From Pseudomonadota bacterium (lineage in GTDB: Bacteria > Myxococcota > Polyangia > GCA-2747355 > JACKDQ01), in the NCBI GenBank assembly GCA_030591195.1, contig JAUVBO010000059.1, positions 1 through 8,814 of the forward strand: a stretch of 8,814 bases of DNA, read 5' to 3'. The notes under the pieces were generated by a model. The model was not told the origin of the DNA, searched no databases, and worked only from the letters and a program-made list of their open reading frames with translations. Positions 1-7,056 of this stretch are shown one piece after another. Each line of letters starts with the position of its first letter. The first letter of the stretch is position 1. A program made the translations under genes and the position numbers.

Positions 1-1163
1 GACTTGCCCCCCTCGTCGCCGTCACCGCCGGTGCCGGTGCCGTCGGTCCCGCTGGCGTCGGTGCCGCCATCGTCGGGCCCCGCGTCGATGCCGAGGTCTG
101 GCTCGGGGGGCGGTGGATCGTAGGCGCCGGGTGGGATGATCCCCTGCTCGTCATCGCAGGCGCTGCGCGTGCCGTCCTTGCACCCTTGCTTCATCTGCTC
201 GTCGATCCAGTCGAGCCAGACGTCGACGCGCGTGTCCACGCCACCCTTGGCGCAGTCGGTCTCGTCGTAGGCGTGGGAGGTGATGCCGACCAGCCGCACC
301 TTGCGGTGGTGCTCGGTCTCGATCGTCAGGTAGCTCGGGCCGCCCGAGTCGCCGTGGCACTTGCGCGAGGTCTCGGGCCCGGCGCCGATCTGCATCTCGT
401 GCTCGCCGACCTCGTTGATGAAGCTGCGGGCGCAGATCTTCTTGCCCACGGTGCCGGCCGGCGGCGGCTCGAAGGGGTTCTGCGCCGCGGCGGTCTGCTG
501 GCCCCAGCCGGCGATGTCGACCTCCGCCTCCTTGACCACCACCTGCTTCGCCTCCTCGGCGGTGATCACCACCGCCGGCTCGACGGTGGTGACCGGCTCC
601 TTGAGGAAGACCAGGCCCACGTCGAAAAAGTTGGTCAGGCCGCCGGTGAAGGTATCGCTCTGCAGCTCTTGTGGGTCGAAGCCCGGGTTGGCGATCAGCT
701 GGCTGACCTCCACCGCGTCGGCGGGGAGCTCGGGCAGCGCGGGGGCAGCGCCCCCGGTGGGCGGCGTGAGCACCATCTGGGTCAGGTCCGCGGTGAACGA
801 GATGTAATAGATCGACTTCGTGAAGGTCCCCATCCCTCCGAGCAGGACCGAAGGGTCGACGCAGTGGGCCGCGGTCAGCACCACGTCGGGCGCGATCAGC
901 GTCCCGGTGCAGAGCACGGTGCGGATCGGCAGCTGCATCGGTGGCACGCCCGGGAAGCTGATCTCGACCTCGGCGTCGATCAGCAGCGCCACCGCCGAGG
1001 GCATCGTCTGCTCGTCACACGCCTGGCCGTTGATGATCGCTGCCTGGCGGCGCTCCAGCTCGCCAGCCGTGCCGAGGTGCCCGAGCTCGCTGGCTGGTCC
1101 GCAGCCGGCGAGGGCGATCGTAGCAGTGACCAGGAATACGGAAGGAAACGGCTTGTTGCTCAC
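1..1163 (-). CDS. S1 (chymotrypsin-fold) serine protease lipoprotein, C-terminus cut by window edge
   Basis: A secreted serine endopeptidase predicted to act at the cell envelope. The GTG start (complement of 1161-1163) has AGGAG (1170-1174) 6 nt upstream, and 387 codons run to the window edge with no stop. Residues 1-20 form a signal peptide ending in lipobox LAG-C21. The expected new N-terminus after activation is I43-I44-N45-G46. The catalytic triad is His100 (TAAHC), Asp181 (DVGLVFL) and Ser273 (GDSGGP). AGWGQ lies at 218-222, and Cys85/Cys101 and Cys269/Cys304 match conserved S1 disulfides. The residue equivalent to chymotrypsin 189 is Arg267, not trypsin's Asp, so trypsin-like specificity is not expected. 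Cys244 (site 168) appears to lack its usual partner at site 182 (Gly260). After residue ~345 comes a Pro- then Asp/Gly/Thr-rich linker, which in myxobacteria often leads to a surface-sorting segment; that part is outside the window. The family call is secure. The substrate is unknown. Confidence 0.93.
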   Translation of the reverse strand, partial: MSNKPFPSVFLVTATIALAGCGPASELGHLGTAGELERRQAAIINGQACDEQTMPSAVALLIDAEVEISFPGVPPMQLPIRTVLCTGTLIAPDVVLTAAHCVDPSVLLGGMGTFTKSIYYISFTADLTQMVLTPPTGGAAPALPELPADAVEVSQLIANPGFDPQELQSDTFTGGLTNFFDVGLVFLKEPVTTVEPAVVITAEEAKQVVVKEAEVDIAGWGQQTAAAQNPFEPPPAGTVGKKICARSFINEVGEHEMQIGAGPETSRKCHGDSGGPSYLTIETEHHRKVRLVGITSHAYDETDCAKGGVDTRVDVWLDWIDEQMKQGCKDGTRSACDDEQGIIPPGAYDPPPPEPDLGIDAGPDDGGTDASGTDGTGTGGDGDEGGK

Positions 1164-1326
1164 GCGGGACTCCTGCTTGCGGCCTACGGATGACGATATC
1201 AGTCCAATATCTACTACACGGGTCGGCCGAGGACAACGCGGAGCGCGGGCTCGCCACCGGAGCAGCGATCGCTAGCGCGACAAGTGCCCGTCGACCGAGT
1301 AGCCTCAACAGCAGAGCGCAGGAGCG
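1164..1326. promoter_or_regulatory. Divergent intergenic region with a GATAT-N7-ATATC inverted repeat
   Basis: These 163 bp separate the minus-strand protease from the plus-strand arrestin-like gene and should hold both promoters. The only AT-rich patch is at 1193-1215. It contains a 5-bp inverted repeat: GATAT (1195-1199), a 7-nt spacer, then ATATC (1207-1211). This sits 32-48 nt upstream of the protease start, where a -10 element or operator could lie. I see no convincing -35/-10 pair on either strand. A 10-bp palindrome, AGCGATCGCT, at 1264-1273 has no clear role. An operator role is a guess from position and symmetry. Confidence 0.35.
1320..1324 (+). promoter_or_regulatory. Ribosome binding site with short spacing, leaves the start of the arrestin-like gene open
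   Basis: AGGAG at 1320-1324 ends only 2 nt before the ATG at 1327 but 5 nt before an in-frame GTG at 1330. The spacing favours GTG1330, while codon preference favours ATG1327. The protein differs by one residue, so the choice has no functional weight. I kept ATG1327. Confidence 0.5.
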
Positions 1327-3162
1327 ATGGTGGCGATCGTCAAGCACCGACCGAAGATCCGTCTGCTGATCCCGCGCGAGCTGGCCGCCGGAGCGAGCCA
1401 CGAGGCGCGGGTGGTGCTCGAGGCGCGGCGCAGCGTCCCGATCGACTGGCTGCGGGTCGAGCTCCACGGCTTCGAGCGCGGCACGGTGGGTAGCGGCCAG
1501 TACGCCTCGACCAGGCAGGTGGAGCTGATGCTGCTGCGGGCGGACCTCTCGACCGGGCGGGCGCTGCCCGCCGGGCGCTCCGAGTTTCCCTTCACCTTTG
1601 CCTTGCCCCCGGCCTTGCCCCCGAGCTACCGCGGGCGCCGGGCCGAGGTGTCCTACACGATGACGGTTCGGGCTTCGATCCCCTGGTGGCCCGACGCCAG
1701 GGCGACCTTCGAGCTCAACGTCGCGTTGCCGCCCGCCTCGTCGGCGCCACCAGAGCGGTCGGTGCTCTACTCCTCCCGCCCGGAGGGCCCGAAGGGGCGG
1801 GAGCCCCACGTCGAGGGGAGCCTGGTCTCGTCGATGATCGAGGCGGGTGGGTACGTCACCGGTGCCGTCGCCCTTGGCAACCGCCCGTACAACGACTACC
1901 GCGAGGTCGACGTGGCGCTGGTCGGCGAGCAGGCGATCAAGCTCGGGCATCGCCGCGACCGGACCGACCTCAGCAGCTACCGGGTGCGGCTGGCGTCGTC
2001 GCGCTGGGAGGGGGGCGACTCGATCGACTATCAGTTCCGCCTGCCGGCGGACGTCACCCCCTCGTTCTCCAGCGAGCTGCTGGCCTTCAGCTGGCGCCTC
2101 GAGGTCCGCGCGCGGATCCGCTGGCGCACCGACGTCCGGGTGAGCCTGCCGGTGGTGGTGTTCCCGCCTGCCGCCGTCAAGAAGGGTCGTAAGGCCGGGC
2201 GCAGCTACCGGGCCCCTCCGGTGGTCGGCTCCGAGCGGATGGAGCAGATCTGGACCGCGGTAGCCTACGAGTGCGGCCTGACCTACGCCGGCGGGGCGCT
2301 GTACGGACAGGCAGGCGAGGTCCAGGTCGAGGTGCGGCGCGAGCACCGCGGCCGCGGCGGGATCTTCGTCGTTGGCGAGGTGAGCTACCCGTCGCTCGGG
2401 CTTGACCTCGAGATCGAGCCGGTGGGGAGGGTTCGTCGCTACCTCGATCGGGGGCTGAGCTTCGGCGACGAGGCGTGGGATCGGCGCCACCGGGTCAGCG
2501 GCCGAGAAGCGGCGCAGGTCGCTGCCCTCGGGCAGGCCCTGCGGCTGGAGCTCTCGGGGATCAAGCAGCTGTGGGCCGACGACCGGCGCGCGCGGATCGA
2601 GCTCCGCGACGCGGGCCAGCGGCCCGCGCGGCTGCGCGAGCTCGTCACCACCACCACCCGACTTGCCGCGGCGCTCGACCGGGCGCGTCGGGCGATCCCG
2701 GCGCCAGCGGCGATGCGAGCGGCCGTGGACCGCTGGCAGCAACTCGCCTCCCGGCTCGGCGGCACGCTGCAGCTGGCGAACATTGCCGTGCTCGACGGGC
2801 AGGTCGGCGGGATGGCGGCGCGGGTGGCAACCGAGTGGTCCGGGACCTTGGCCGAGGCGACGTTGCTTGCGGTGTCTCCTGAGGTTCCGGTGCACCGGGA
2901 GTACCAGCTGTCGCTGACCTTGGGCGACGGCCCCGGCCAGGCCGACCGGGTGAAGGCGGCCAGCGCGCGGCTTCCTGCGGGACCGGCGCGGGAGCTGCTT
3001 CTTCGTCTCGCCGACGGCGCCGCCTGGCTCGCGCTCGCGGCTGATGAGGTGAGCCTGCGGTTGCCGACTGCGCTCGAAGACCCGCTTCCGGCGGTCGGTC
3101 GGCTGGGCGAGATGGTCCAGCTCTGCATGCAGCTGCGCGGTGGCAGCGGGCCGTTTCGCTAG
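1327..3162 (+). CDS. Arrestin-fold protein (Spo0M/arrestin-like N-terminal half) with a large uncharacterised C-terminal half
   Basis: The 611-residue product has no signal peptide or membrane segment, so it is probably cytoplasmic. Residues ~5-135 form a first beta-sandwich ending in the arrestin-type pattern ALPAGRSEFPF...LPPALPPSYRG...VSYTMTVRA (79-116). Residues ~160-280 form a second sandwich (GGYVTGAVALGN 174-185; SWRLEVRARIRW 255-266). Two-lobed arrestin-like proteins in bacteria include the sporulation-control protein Spo0M; eukaryotic members are adaptors that bind partner proteins. A basic linker (KKGRKAGR, 285-292) leads to residues ~303-605, which I do not recognise by name. That half appears to contain two diverged copies (about 318-455 and 474-604) of one alpha/beta unit. 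It stands alone on the plus strand, divergent from the protease and convergent with the MFS gene. The arrestin-like fold is fairly well supported. The role, presumably protein binding, is inferred. Confidence 0.8.
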   Translation: MVAIVKHRPKIRLLIPRELAAGASHEARVVLEARRSVPIDWLRVELHGFERGTVGSGQYASTRQVELMLLRADLSTGRALPAGRSEFPFTFALPPALPPSYRGRRAEVSYTMTVRASIPWWPDARATFELNVALPPASSAPPERSVLYSSRPEGPKGREPHVEGSLVSSMIEAGGYVTGAVALGNRPYNDYREVDVALVGEQAIKLGHRRDRTDLSSYRVRLASSRWEGGDSIDYQFRLPADVTPSFSSELLAFSWRLEVRARIRWRTDVRVSLPVVVFPPAAVKKGRKAGRSYRAPPVVGSERMEQIWTAVAYECGLTYAGGALYGQAGEVQVEVRREHRGRGGIFVVGEVSYPSLGLDLEIEPVGRVRRYLDRGLSFGDEAWDRRHRVSGREAAQVAALGQALRLELSGIKQLWADDRRARIELRDAGQRPARLRELVTTTTRLAAALDRARRAIPAPAAMRAAVDRWQQLASRLGGTLQLANIAVLDGQVGGMAARVATEWSGTLAEATLLAVSPEVPVHREYQLSLTLGDGPGQADRVKAASARLPAGPARELLLRLADGAAWLALAADEVSLRLPTALEDPLPAVGRLGEMVQLCMQLRGGSGPFR

Positions 3163-3190
3163 ACAGCGCGCGGTCAGTGAGCCGGCGATC

Positions 3191-3208
3191 CTGACGCGGG
3201 CGCGTCAG
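3191..3208. terminator. Perfect hairpin at the convergent gene junction, possible bidirectional terminator
   Basis: CTGACGCG (3191-3198), GG, then CGCGTCAG (3201-3208) is an 8-bp perfect inverted repeat. With a physical loop of 4 nt it makes a 7-bp GC-rich stem. It lies 28 nt past the arrestin-like gene's stop, and its right arm contains the MFS stop codon (TGA, complement of 3205-3207). Neither side has a T-tract, so it is not a textbook intrinsic terminator. Its place between convergent genes still suggests transcript ending or 3'-end protection for both. Confidence 0.5.
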
Positions 3209-4677
3209 CTCCTGGGCTTCATCCGCAGCGCCGGGAAGGCCAGGGCGAAGAGCAGCATCATCAGGCCAGCCCCGGCGGAGGCCCAGTACCCGGCGCTGAT
3301 CGCTGTGCCGAGGGAGCGCCGGGCTGCCGCGAGCAGGGCCGGCGAGAAGTCTCCCCAGCGCTTCGGATCGAGCAGTTGGGCCGACCCGCCGCTGAGTTCC
3401 CCGGGCGGCAGGCCGGCGATGAAGCGGGAGGTGATCACCGCGCCGAGCACCGTGACTGTCACCATGCCGCCGATGGTGCGGAAGAACTGCATCAGCGCGG
3501 TGGCTGCGCCGCGGCGGTTCCAGGGCACCTCGTCCTGCACCACGAGCGTCATCGGTGTGATCGTCAGCGCCATCCCGGCACCGATCAGCGCCATCGGCAC
3601 GGGCAACGGCAGCAGTGGTTGGCCGGCGGCGATGCTGGGCAACAGGACCGCGCCGGCGGCGCAGCAGAGCCCGCCGAAGATCACCACCGGTCGGTAGCCG
3701 AGCCAGCGGCAGAGCACGCCGGTGGTGAAGGTCACGACGGTCCAGGTGGCCGAGAGGGGCACCAGCGCCAGGCCGGCCTGGGTCGGGCTGCCGTGGTACG
3801 CGCCCTGGATCAGGAGCGGCGTGAAGGCGACCACGCCGTAGAGCAGGCTACCGGTGGCGACCCCCAACAGCGAGGAGACGACCACCACTCGGTGGGAGAA
3901 GAGCGCCAGGGGGAGCACCGGGTGGGCAGCGCGGCGCTGTTGGGGCACCAGGACCACCAGCAGCGCGGCTGCGGTGACGAGCAGCGCGGTCGCCGTGGCG
4001 CCCTGACCGCTCTCGAGCAGCTGCAGCCCGAGCAGCAAGCAGATCAGCAACCCATTGATCAGCACGGCGCCGGGCCGATCGAGGCGTTGTCCCTCGACGC
4101 GCTCGACGCGCTCGTGGAGCGTCAGCGCCACCAGGCCGGCGGCGATGAGCCCGATCGGCAGGTTGATCCAAAAGACCCAGCGCCAGGTCACGTGGCTGAC
4201 GATGAAGCCGCCGATCAGCGGGCCGAGCACGCTCGAGACCCCCCAGACGGTGGAGAAGAGCCCCTGGACCAGCGCGCGGCGGTGGGCGGGGTAGATGTCG
4301 CCGAAGAGCGTGACGGTGATCGGCAGCAGCCCGCCGGCGCCGATGCCCTGCAGCACGCGGAAGAAGATCAGCGCGAGCATCGAGCTCGCGGCGCCGCAGG
4401 CGACAGAGCCGAGCAGGAACATCGCCGTGGCGGCGAGGTACATCGGCTTGCGCCCCAGGAGATCGGCGAGGCCTCCGTACAACGGCATGGTGCTGGTCGA
4501 GGTCAGCAAGTAGCCCGAGAAGACCCAGCCGTAGAGCGACAGCCCCCCGAGCTGGGCGACGATCGTCGGCAGCGAGGTGCCGACGACGTTGACGTCGAGG
4601 GCGGCGAGGAAGGTGCCAACCAGCAGGGCGGCGGTGAGCAGGTGCGGTCGGGTCTTGGGTCGCTCGCTGATCGACAA
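3205..4677 (-). CDS. MFS drug/solute exporter, DHA2 (EmrB/QacA-like) family, 14 predicted membrane segments
   Basis: An inner-membrane, probably proton-driven exporter of the 14-segment DHA2 family; the 490-residue length is normal for it. Motifs visible are D28 in segment 1 (AALDVNVVGTSLP), motif A GGLADLLGRKP (68-78), motif-B Arg107 (FRVLQGIGAGG), motif C around LGPLIGGF (151-158) and WRWVFWINLPIG (165-176), all characteristic of the family. Hydrophobic stretches start near residues 12, 49, 79, 100, 139, 167, 203, 228, 265, 300, 330, 358, 395 and 457. The start is TTG (complement of 4675-4677) with no recognisable ribosome binding site; the next in-frame ATG, codon 64, would remove segment 1 and most of segment 2. 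Translation therefore probably depends on coupling to the upstream hydrolase gene, whose own stop is missing. No regulator or outer-membrane partner is adjacent. The substrate cannot be read from the sequence. Confidence 0.92.
   Translation of the reverse strand: MSISERPKTRPHLLTAALLVGTFLAALDVNVVGTSLPTIVAQLGGLSLYGWVFSGYLLTSTSTMPLYGGLADLLGRKPMYLAATAMFLLGSVACGAASSMLALIFFRVLQGIGAGGLLPITVTLFGDIYPAHRRALVQGLFSTVWGVSSVLGPLIGGFIVSHVTWRWVFWINLPIGLIAAGLVALTLHERVERVEGQRLDRPGAVLINGLLICLLLGLQLLESGQGATATALLVTAAALLVVLVPQQRRAAHPVLPLALFSHRVVVVSSLLGVATGSLLYGVVAFTPLLIQGAYHGSPTQAGLALVPLSATWTVVTFTTGVLCRWLGYRPVVIFGGLCCAAGAVLLPSIAAGQPLLPLPVPMALIGAGMALTITPMTLVVQDEVPWNRRGAATALMQFFRTIGGMVTVTVLGAVITSRFIAGLPPGELSGGSAQLLDPKRWGDFSPALLAAARRSLGTAISAGYWASAGAGLMMLLFALAFPALRMKPRS
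3848..4674 (-). other. Stop-less out-of-frame overlap of the hydrolase frame on the MFS gene
   Basis: Here the hydrolase frame (codons starting at positions 1 modulo 3) and the MFS frame (0 modulo 3) are both open on the same strand. Only the MFS frame gives a credible protein. The hydrolase-frame translation is dominated by Arg, Pro, Ala and His runs such as RRPRRQRRR. The third frame is also open from 4751 to 4503. Three hydrolase-frame codons just inside the MFS start are one C-to-T change from stop: CAG (4667-4669), CGA (4664-4666) and CAA (4655-4657). A stop at any of them would give the usual short gene overlap. Confidence 0.7.
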
Positions 4678-6043
4678 GGCGCTTGGCTCGTCGCGGTGAC
4701 TCGGCCAGAGGAGGCATGGCGCGCGGCGGCAGCGCAGGTAGCTCCGGCCACCGCAGGCAGGCCTCGAGCTGCTGGTAGACGTCGGGGTGGTTGACCAGGT
4801 CCAGGTGGCTCAGGCCGCCGACCACCGAGCGAAGCTGAAACGGCGCCCGCCAGCGGCTCGCCTGCTCGGCGGCGGTGGCGCTTGGCACTCGCACCAGCAG
4901 ATCACCGAGCAGCTGTCCCACGGGATGCTCGGGGTCGCGCGTGATGCTCGAGGCGATGAAGGAGTAGCCCACGTGTCCGAGCAACGGCACCTGCTGGCGG
5001 TGGTCCTCGAGCACCGCATCGGGGTCCCGGCCGCGCCACTCCTCGTCGACGGTATAGCCGAACCGCAGATCCTTGATCCCCGCGCTGCGCGCGCCGAGGA
5101 TCTCTCGCAGGACCTGGGTCGTGGGGGTGTCGATCTGTCCCAGCAGGCCCATCAGCAGGTTCGCCCCCTTCTCCATCGGAGCGCCGAGGTGAGGCGACCC
5201 GATGCAGGCCACGTGACGGAGCTGCCCGGTCCAGGGGCGGTCCCGGCCGTAGTGCGCGGCGCTGCGCGCGACCAGCCCGCCCATGCTGTGGCCGACCAGC
5301 GCGATCGCCTCGACATCCCGCGGATAGGCCGAGACGAGCCGGTCGATCAGCGCGGACAGCTGCTGACCGCTGTCGGAGATGTGACGGCCGCTGTTGTAGC
5401 GCAGGTAGAGCGGCGTGTAGCCGAGGCTCTGGCGCAGCTTGCCGCCAAAGCTCACTCCCGGCTCGCCCCAGAGCCGCTCGGCGCGGTAGCTCCAGCAGCG
5501 CTCGGTCAACGACAGCCCGTGGACGAAGACGACGATCCGCCCCGTGGCCTCGGTGAGGCCTTCGAGGCCGGCCTCACCTTCGAGTGAGAGGGCTCGACCA
5601 TCGGGTAGCCGCAGGCTCATCTCGATGTCCAGGCCGTTTCCTCGGCGGTGGAGGTAGTCGCCGATCACGCCGGTGAGGGCCGCCTGCGCCGCGAGGCCCG
5701 CTTCCCCGCCATCGTCTGGCGGCTCGCCGGTGCCGATCGCGTTGATCGCGAGGTCGGTGGCGACGTCGACCGTCCGGGTGATCAACTTGATCGTGCCGAA
5801 GGTTGCGGCGGCTGCCACCTGGTGCACGCCCGCCACCTGCCGCGTCAGGTCGACGAGCATCTCCCCTGCGCTGCGGGCCGAGGTGCCCCCTTCCTCCGCT
5901 CGGGCGCTGCCCACGGAAGCCACCGCATCCAGCCGCCGCAGCTGCTGCTCGGTCGCCCGGCGCTGGGTGCGCTCGACGAGGTCAGTGACCGTCTCCACCG
6001 CGTCGACCACCAGCTTCTTGAGTCCGACAAGCCGTCCTTGCAT
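3848..6043 (-). CDS. Alpha/beta hydrolase (lipase/PGAP1-like esterase); hydrolase domain ends near 4745, then the frame runs on without a stop
   Basis: A serine hydrolase likely to act on ester bonds in lipids. The ATG at 6043 follows the upstream gene's TAA by 5 nt, indicating an operon. Residues 1-130 are mainly helical and amphipathic, without a clear signal peptide. The oxyanion-hole segment is VVFVHGL (171-177; His175-Gly176). The nucleophile elbow is GHSMGG (251-256, Ser253), and IGSPHLGAPM (281-290) is typical of lipase-like members. Probable Asp is D381 (GDLLVRVPSA) and probable His is H413 (GGLSHLDLVNHP). The recognisable domain ends at about residue 433 (near 4745). The reading frame then lacks a stop until TAG at 3848, adding ~298 Arg/Pro/Ala-rich residues, mostly out of frame over the MFS gene. 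That tail looks like off-frame translation, not protein. I give the literal open frame; the natural product probably ended near 4655-4670. The substrate is unknown. Confidence 0.8.
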   Translation of the reverse strand: MQGRLVGLKKLVVDAVETVTDLVERTQRRATEQQLRRLDAVASVGSARAEEGGTSARSAGEMLVDLTRQVAGVHQVAAAATFGTIKLITRTVDVATDLAINAIGTGEPPDDGGEAGLAAQAALTGVIGDYLHRRGNGLDIEMSLRLPDGRALSLEGEAGLEGLTEATGRIVVFVHGLSLTERCWSYRAERLWGEPGVSFGGKLRQSLGYTPLYLRYNSGRHISDSGQQLSALIDRLVSAYPRDVEAIALVGHSMGGLVARSAAHYGRDRPWTGQLRHVACIGSPHLGAPMEKGANLLMGLLGQIDTPTTQVLREILGARSAGIKDLRFGYTVDEEWRGRDPDAVLEDHRQQVPLLGHVGYSFIASSITRDPEHPVGQLLGDLLVRVPSATAAEQASRWRAPFQLRSVVGGLSHLDLVNHPDVYQQLEACLRWPELPALPPRAMPPLAESPRRAKRLVDQRATQDPTAPAHRRPAGWHLPRRPRRQRRRHLAADDRRPARGAVALRLGLLGLLADLDQHHAVVRRPRRSPGAQADVPRRHGDVPARLCRLRRRELDARADLLPRAAGHRRRRAAADHRHALRRHLPRPPPRAGPGALLHRLGGLERARPADRRLHRQPRDLALGLLDQPADRAHRRRPGGADAPRARRARRGTTPRSARRRADQWVADLLAARAAAARERSGRHGDRAARHRSRAAGGPGAPTAPRCPPGAPPGALLPPSGGRLLAVGGRHR

Positions 6044-6048
6044 CGGCG

Positions 6049-6789
<741 letters not shown>

Positions 6790-6823
6790 TCACTACTCCT
6801 CGCCGCCCGGTCGACGGCGGGTG

Positions 6824-6829
6824 ATTATC
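6824..6829 (-). promoter_or_regulatory. Candidate -10 element (GATAAT) for the zinc-ribbon/hydrolase/MFS block
   Basis: On the minus strand GATAAT (complement of 6824-6829) is 5/6 to the sigma-70 -10 consensus. It lies 34 nt upstream of the zinc-ribbon gene's ATG, leaving a short leader that includes its AGGAG site. No good -35 hexamer is found 16-18 nt upstream; the sequence there is AGCAAT-like. It could be an activator-dependent promoter or chance in an AT-rich patch. Confidence 0.3.
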
Positions 6830-7040
6830 AATAGGTAGGAATTCCCATTGCTTCTGCCACTTCGGTTAGCAGCGGAAGGGCAGACCTCCTGATTTAATTA
6901 AGGAACCTCCACCCAAATCGATCCGGCCCCAACCTAGCACAGGAGGCGGAGCAGCGGGAGCAGAAGCCGTAGCTCTCACACCCAGAACCAGGGCCAAGAG
7001 TGAGTGTCCGGGCCTCGGGCGTTGAATCGGGCGCCGTCGT

Positions 7041-7048
7041 GGAGGAGG
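7041..7048 (+). promoter_or_regulatory. Strong ribosome binding site fixing the lipoprotein start at 7057
   Basis: GGAGGAGG ends 8 nt before the ATG at 7057, which is the ideal distance. The same frame is open back to a GTG at 7000, but that start has no comparable site and would put 19 polar residues ahead of the signal peptide. Confidence 0.85.
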
Positions 7049-7056
7049 ATGACTCC

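Larger units (their letters stand above)
6790..7056. promoter_or_regulatory. Divergent intergenic region with two AT-rich patches
   Basis: This 267-bp region separates the minus-strand three-gene block from the plus-strand lipoprotein gene, so it should drive both. Two patches stand out from the GC-rich background: 6822-6850, containing the 8-bp palindrome GGAATTCC (6838-6845), and 6890-6920, containing the palindrome TTAATTAA (6894-6901) flanked by ACCTCC copies at 6884 and 6905. I see no strong sigma-70 pair for the plus strand. The stretch 6950-7040 holds nothing I can identify; an in-frame extension of the lipoprotein frame back to a GTG at 7000 would only bury the signal peptide. Confidence 0.5.

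Noticed and set aside
741..755. GGGGGC-AGC-GCCCCC hairpin as a terminator
   Set aside because: It lies inside the protease coding sequence, has no T-tract, and encodes an ordinary Gly/Ala/Pro stretch.
186..1193. 335-codon open plus-strand frame opposite the protease gene
   Set aside because: The minus strand encodes a complete S1 catalytic triad with signal peptide and ribosome binding site. The plus frame shows no domain and is its shadow.
1264..1273. AGCGATCGCT palindrome as an operator or HIP1-type repeat
   Set aside because: I noted only this one copy, and GATCG-containing palindromes arise readily in GC-rich DNA.
1600..1623. Perfect 12-nt tandem repeat (GCCTTGCCCCCG twice)
   Set aside because: It encodes ALPPALPP, which is the expected LP-x-x-LPP arrestin motif, so repeated codons are enough to explain it.
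1015..2895. 626-codon open frame on the minus strand opposite the arrestin-like gene
   Set aside because: Its translation is Arg/Pro/Gly-rich with no domain pattern, while the plus strand gives a recognisable arrestin-like fold. It is an antisense shadow, usual in high-GC coding DNA.
3376..4794. 472-codon open plus-strand frame opposite the MFS gene
   Set aside because: Dominated by His, Gln, Glu and Arg with no domain; it is the complement of a hydrophobic membrane-protein gene.
6884..6890. AGGAGGT on the minus strand as a ribosome binding site for a small gene
   Set aside because: No ATG, GTG or TTG follows at usable distance with an open frame; a CTG frame stops after a few codons.
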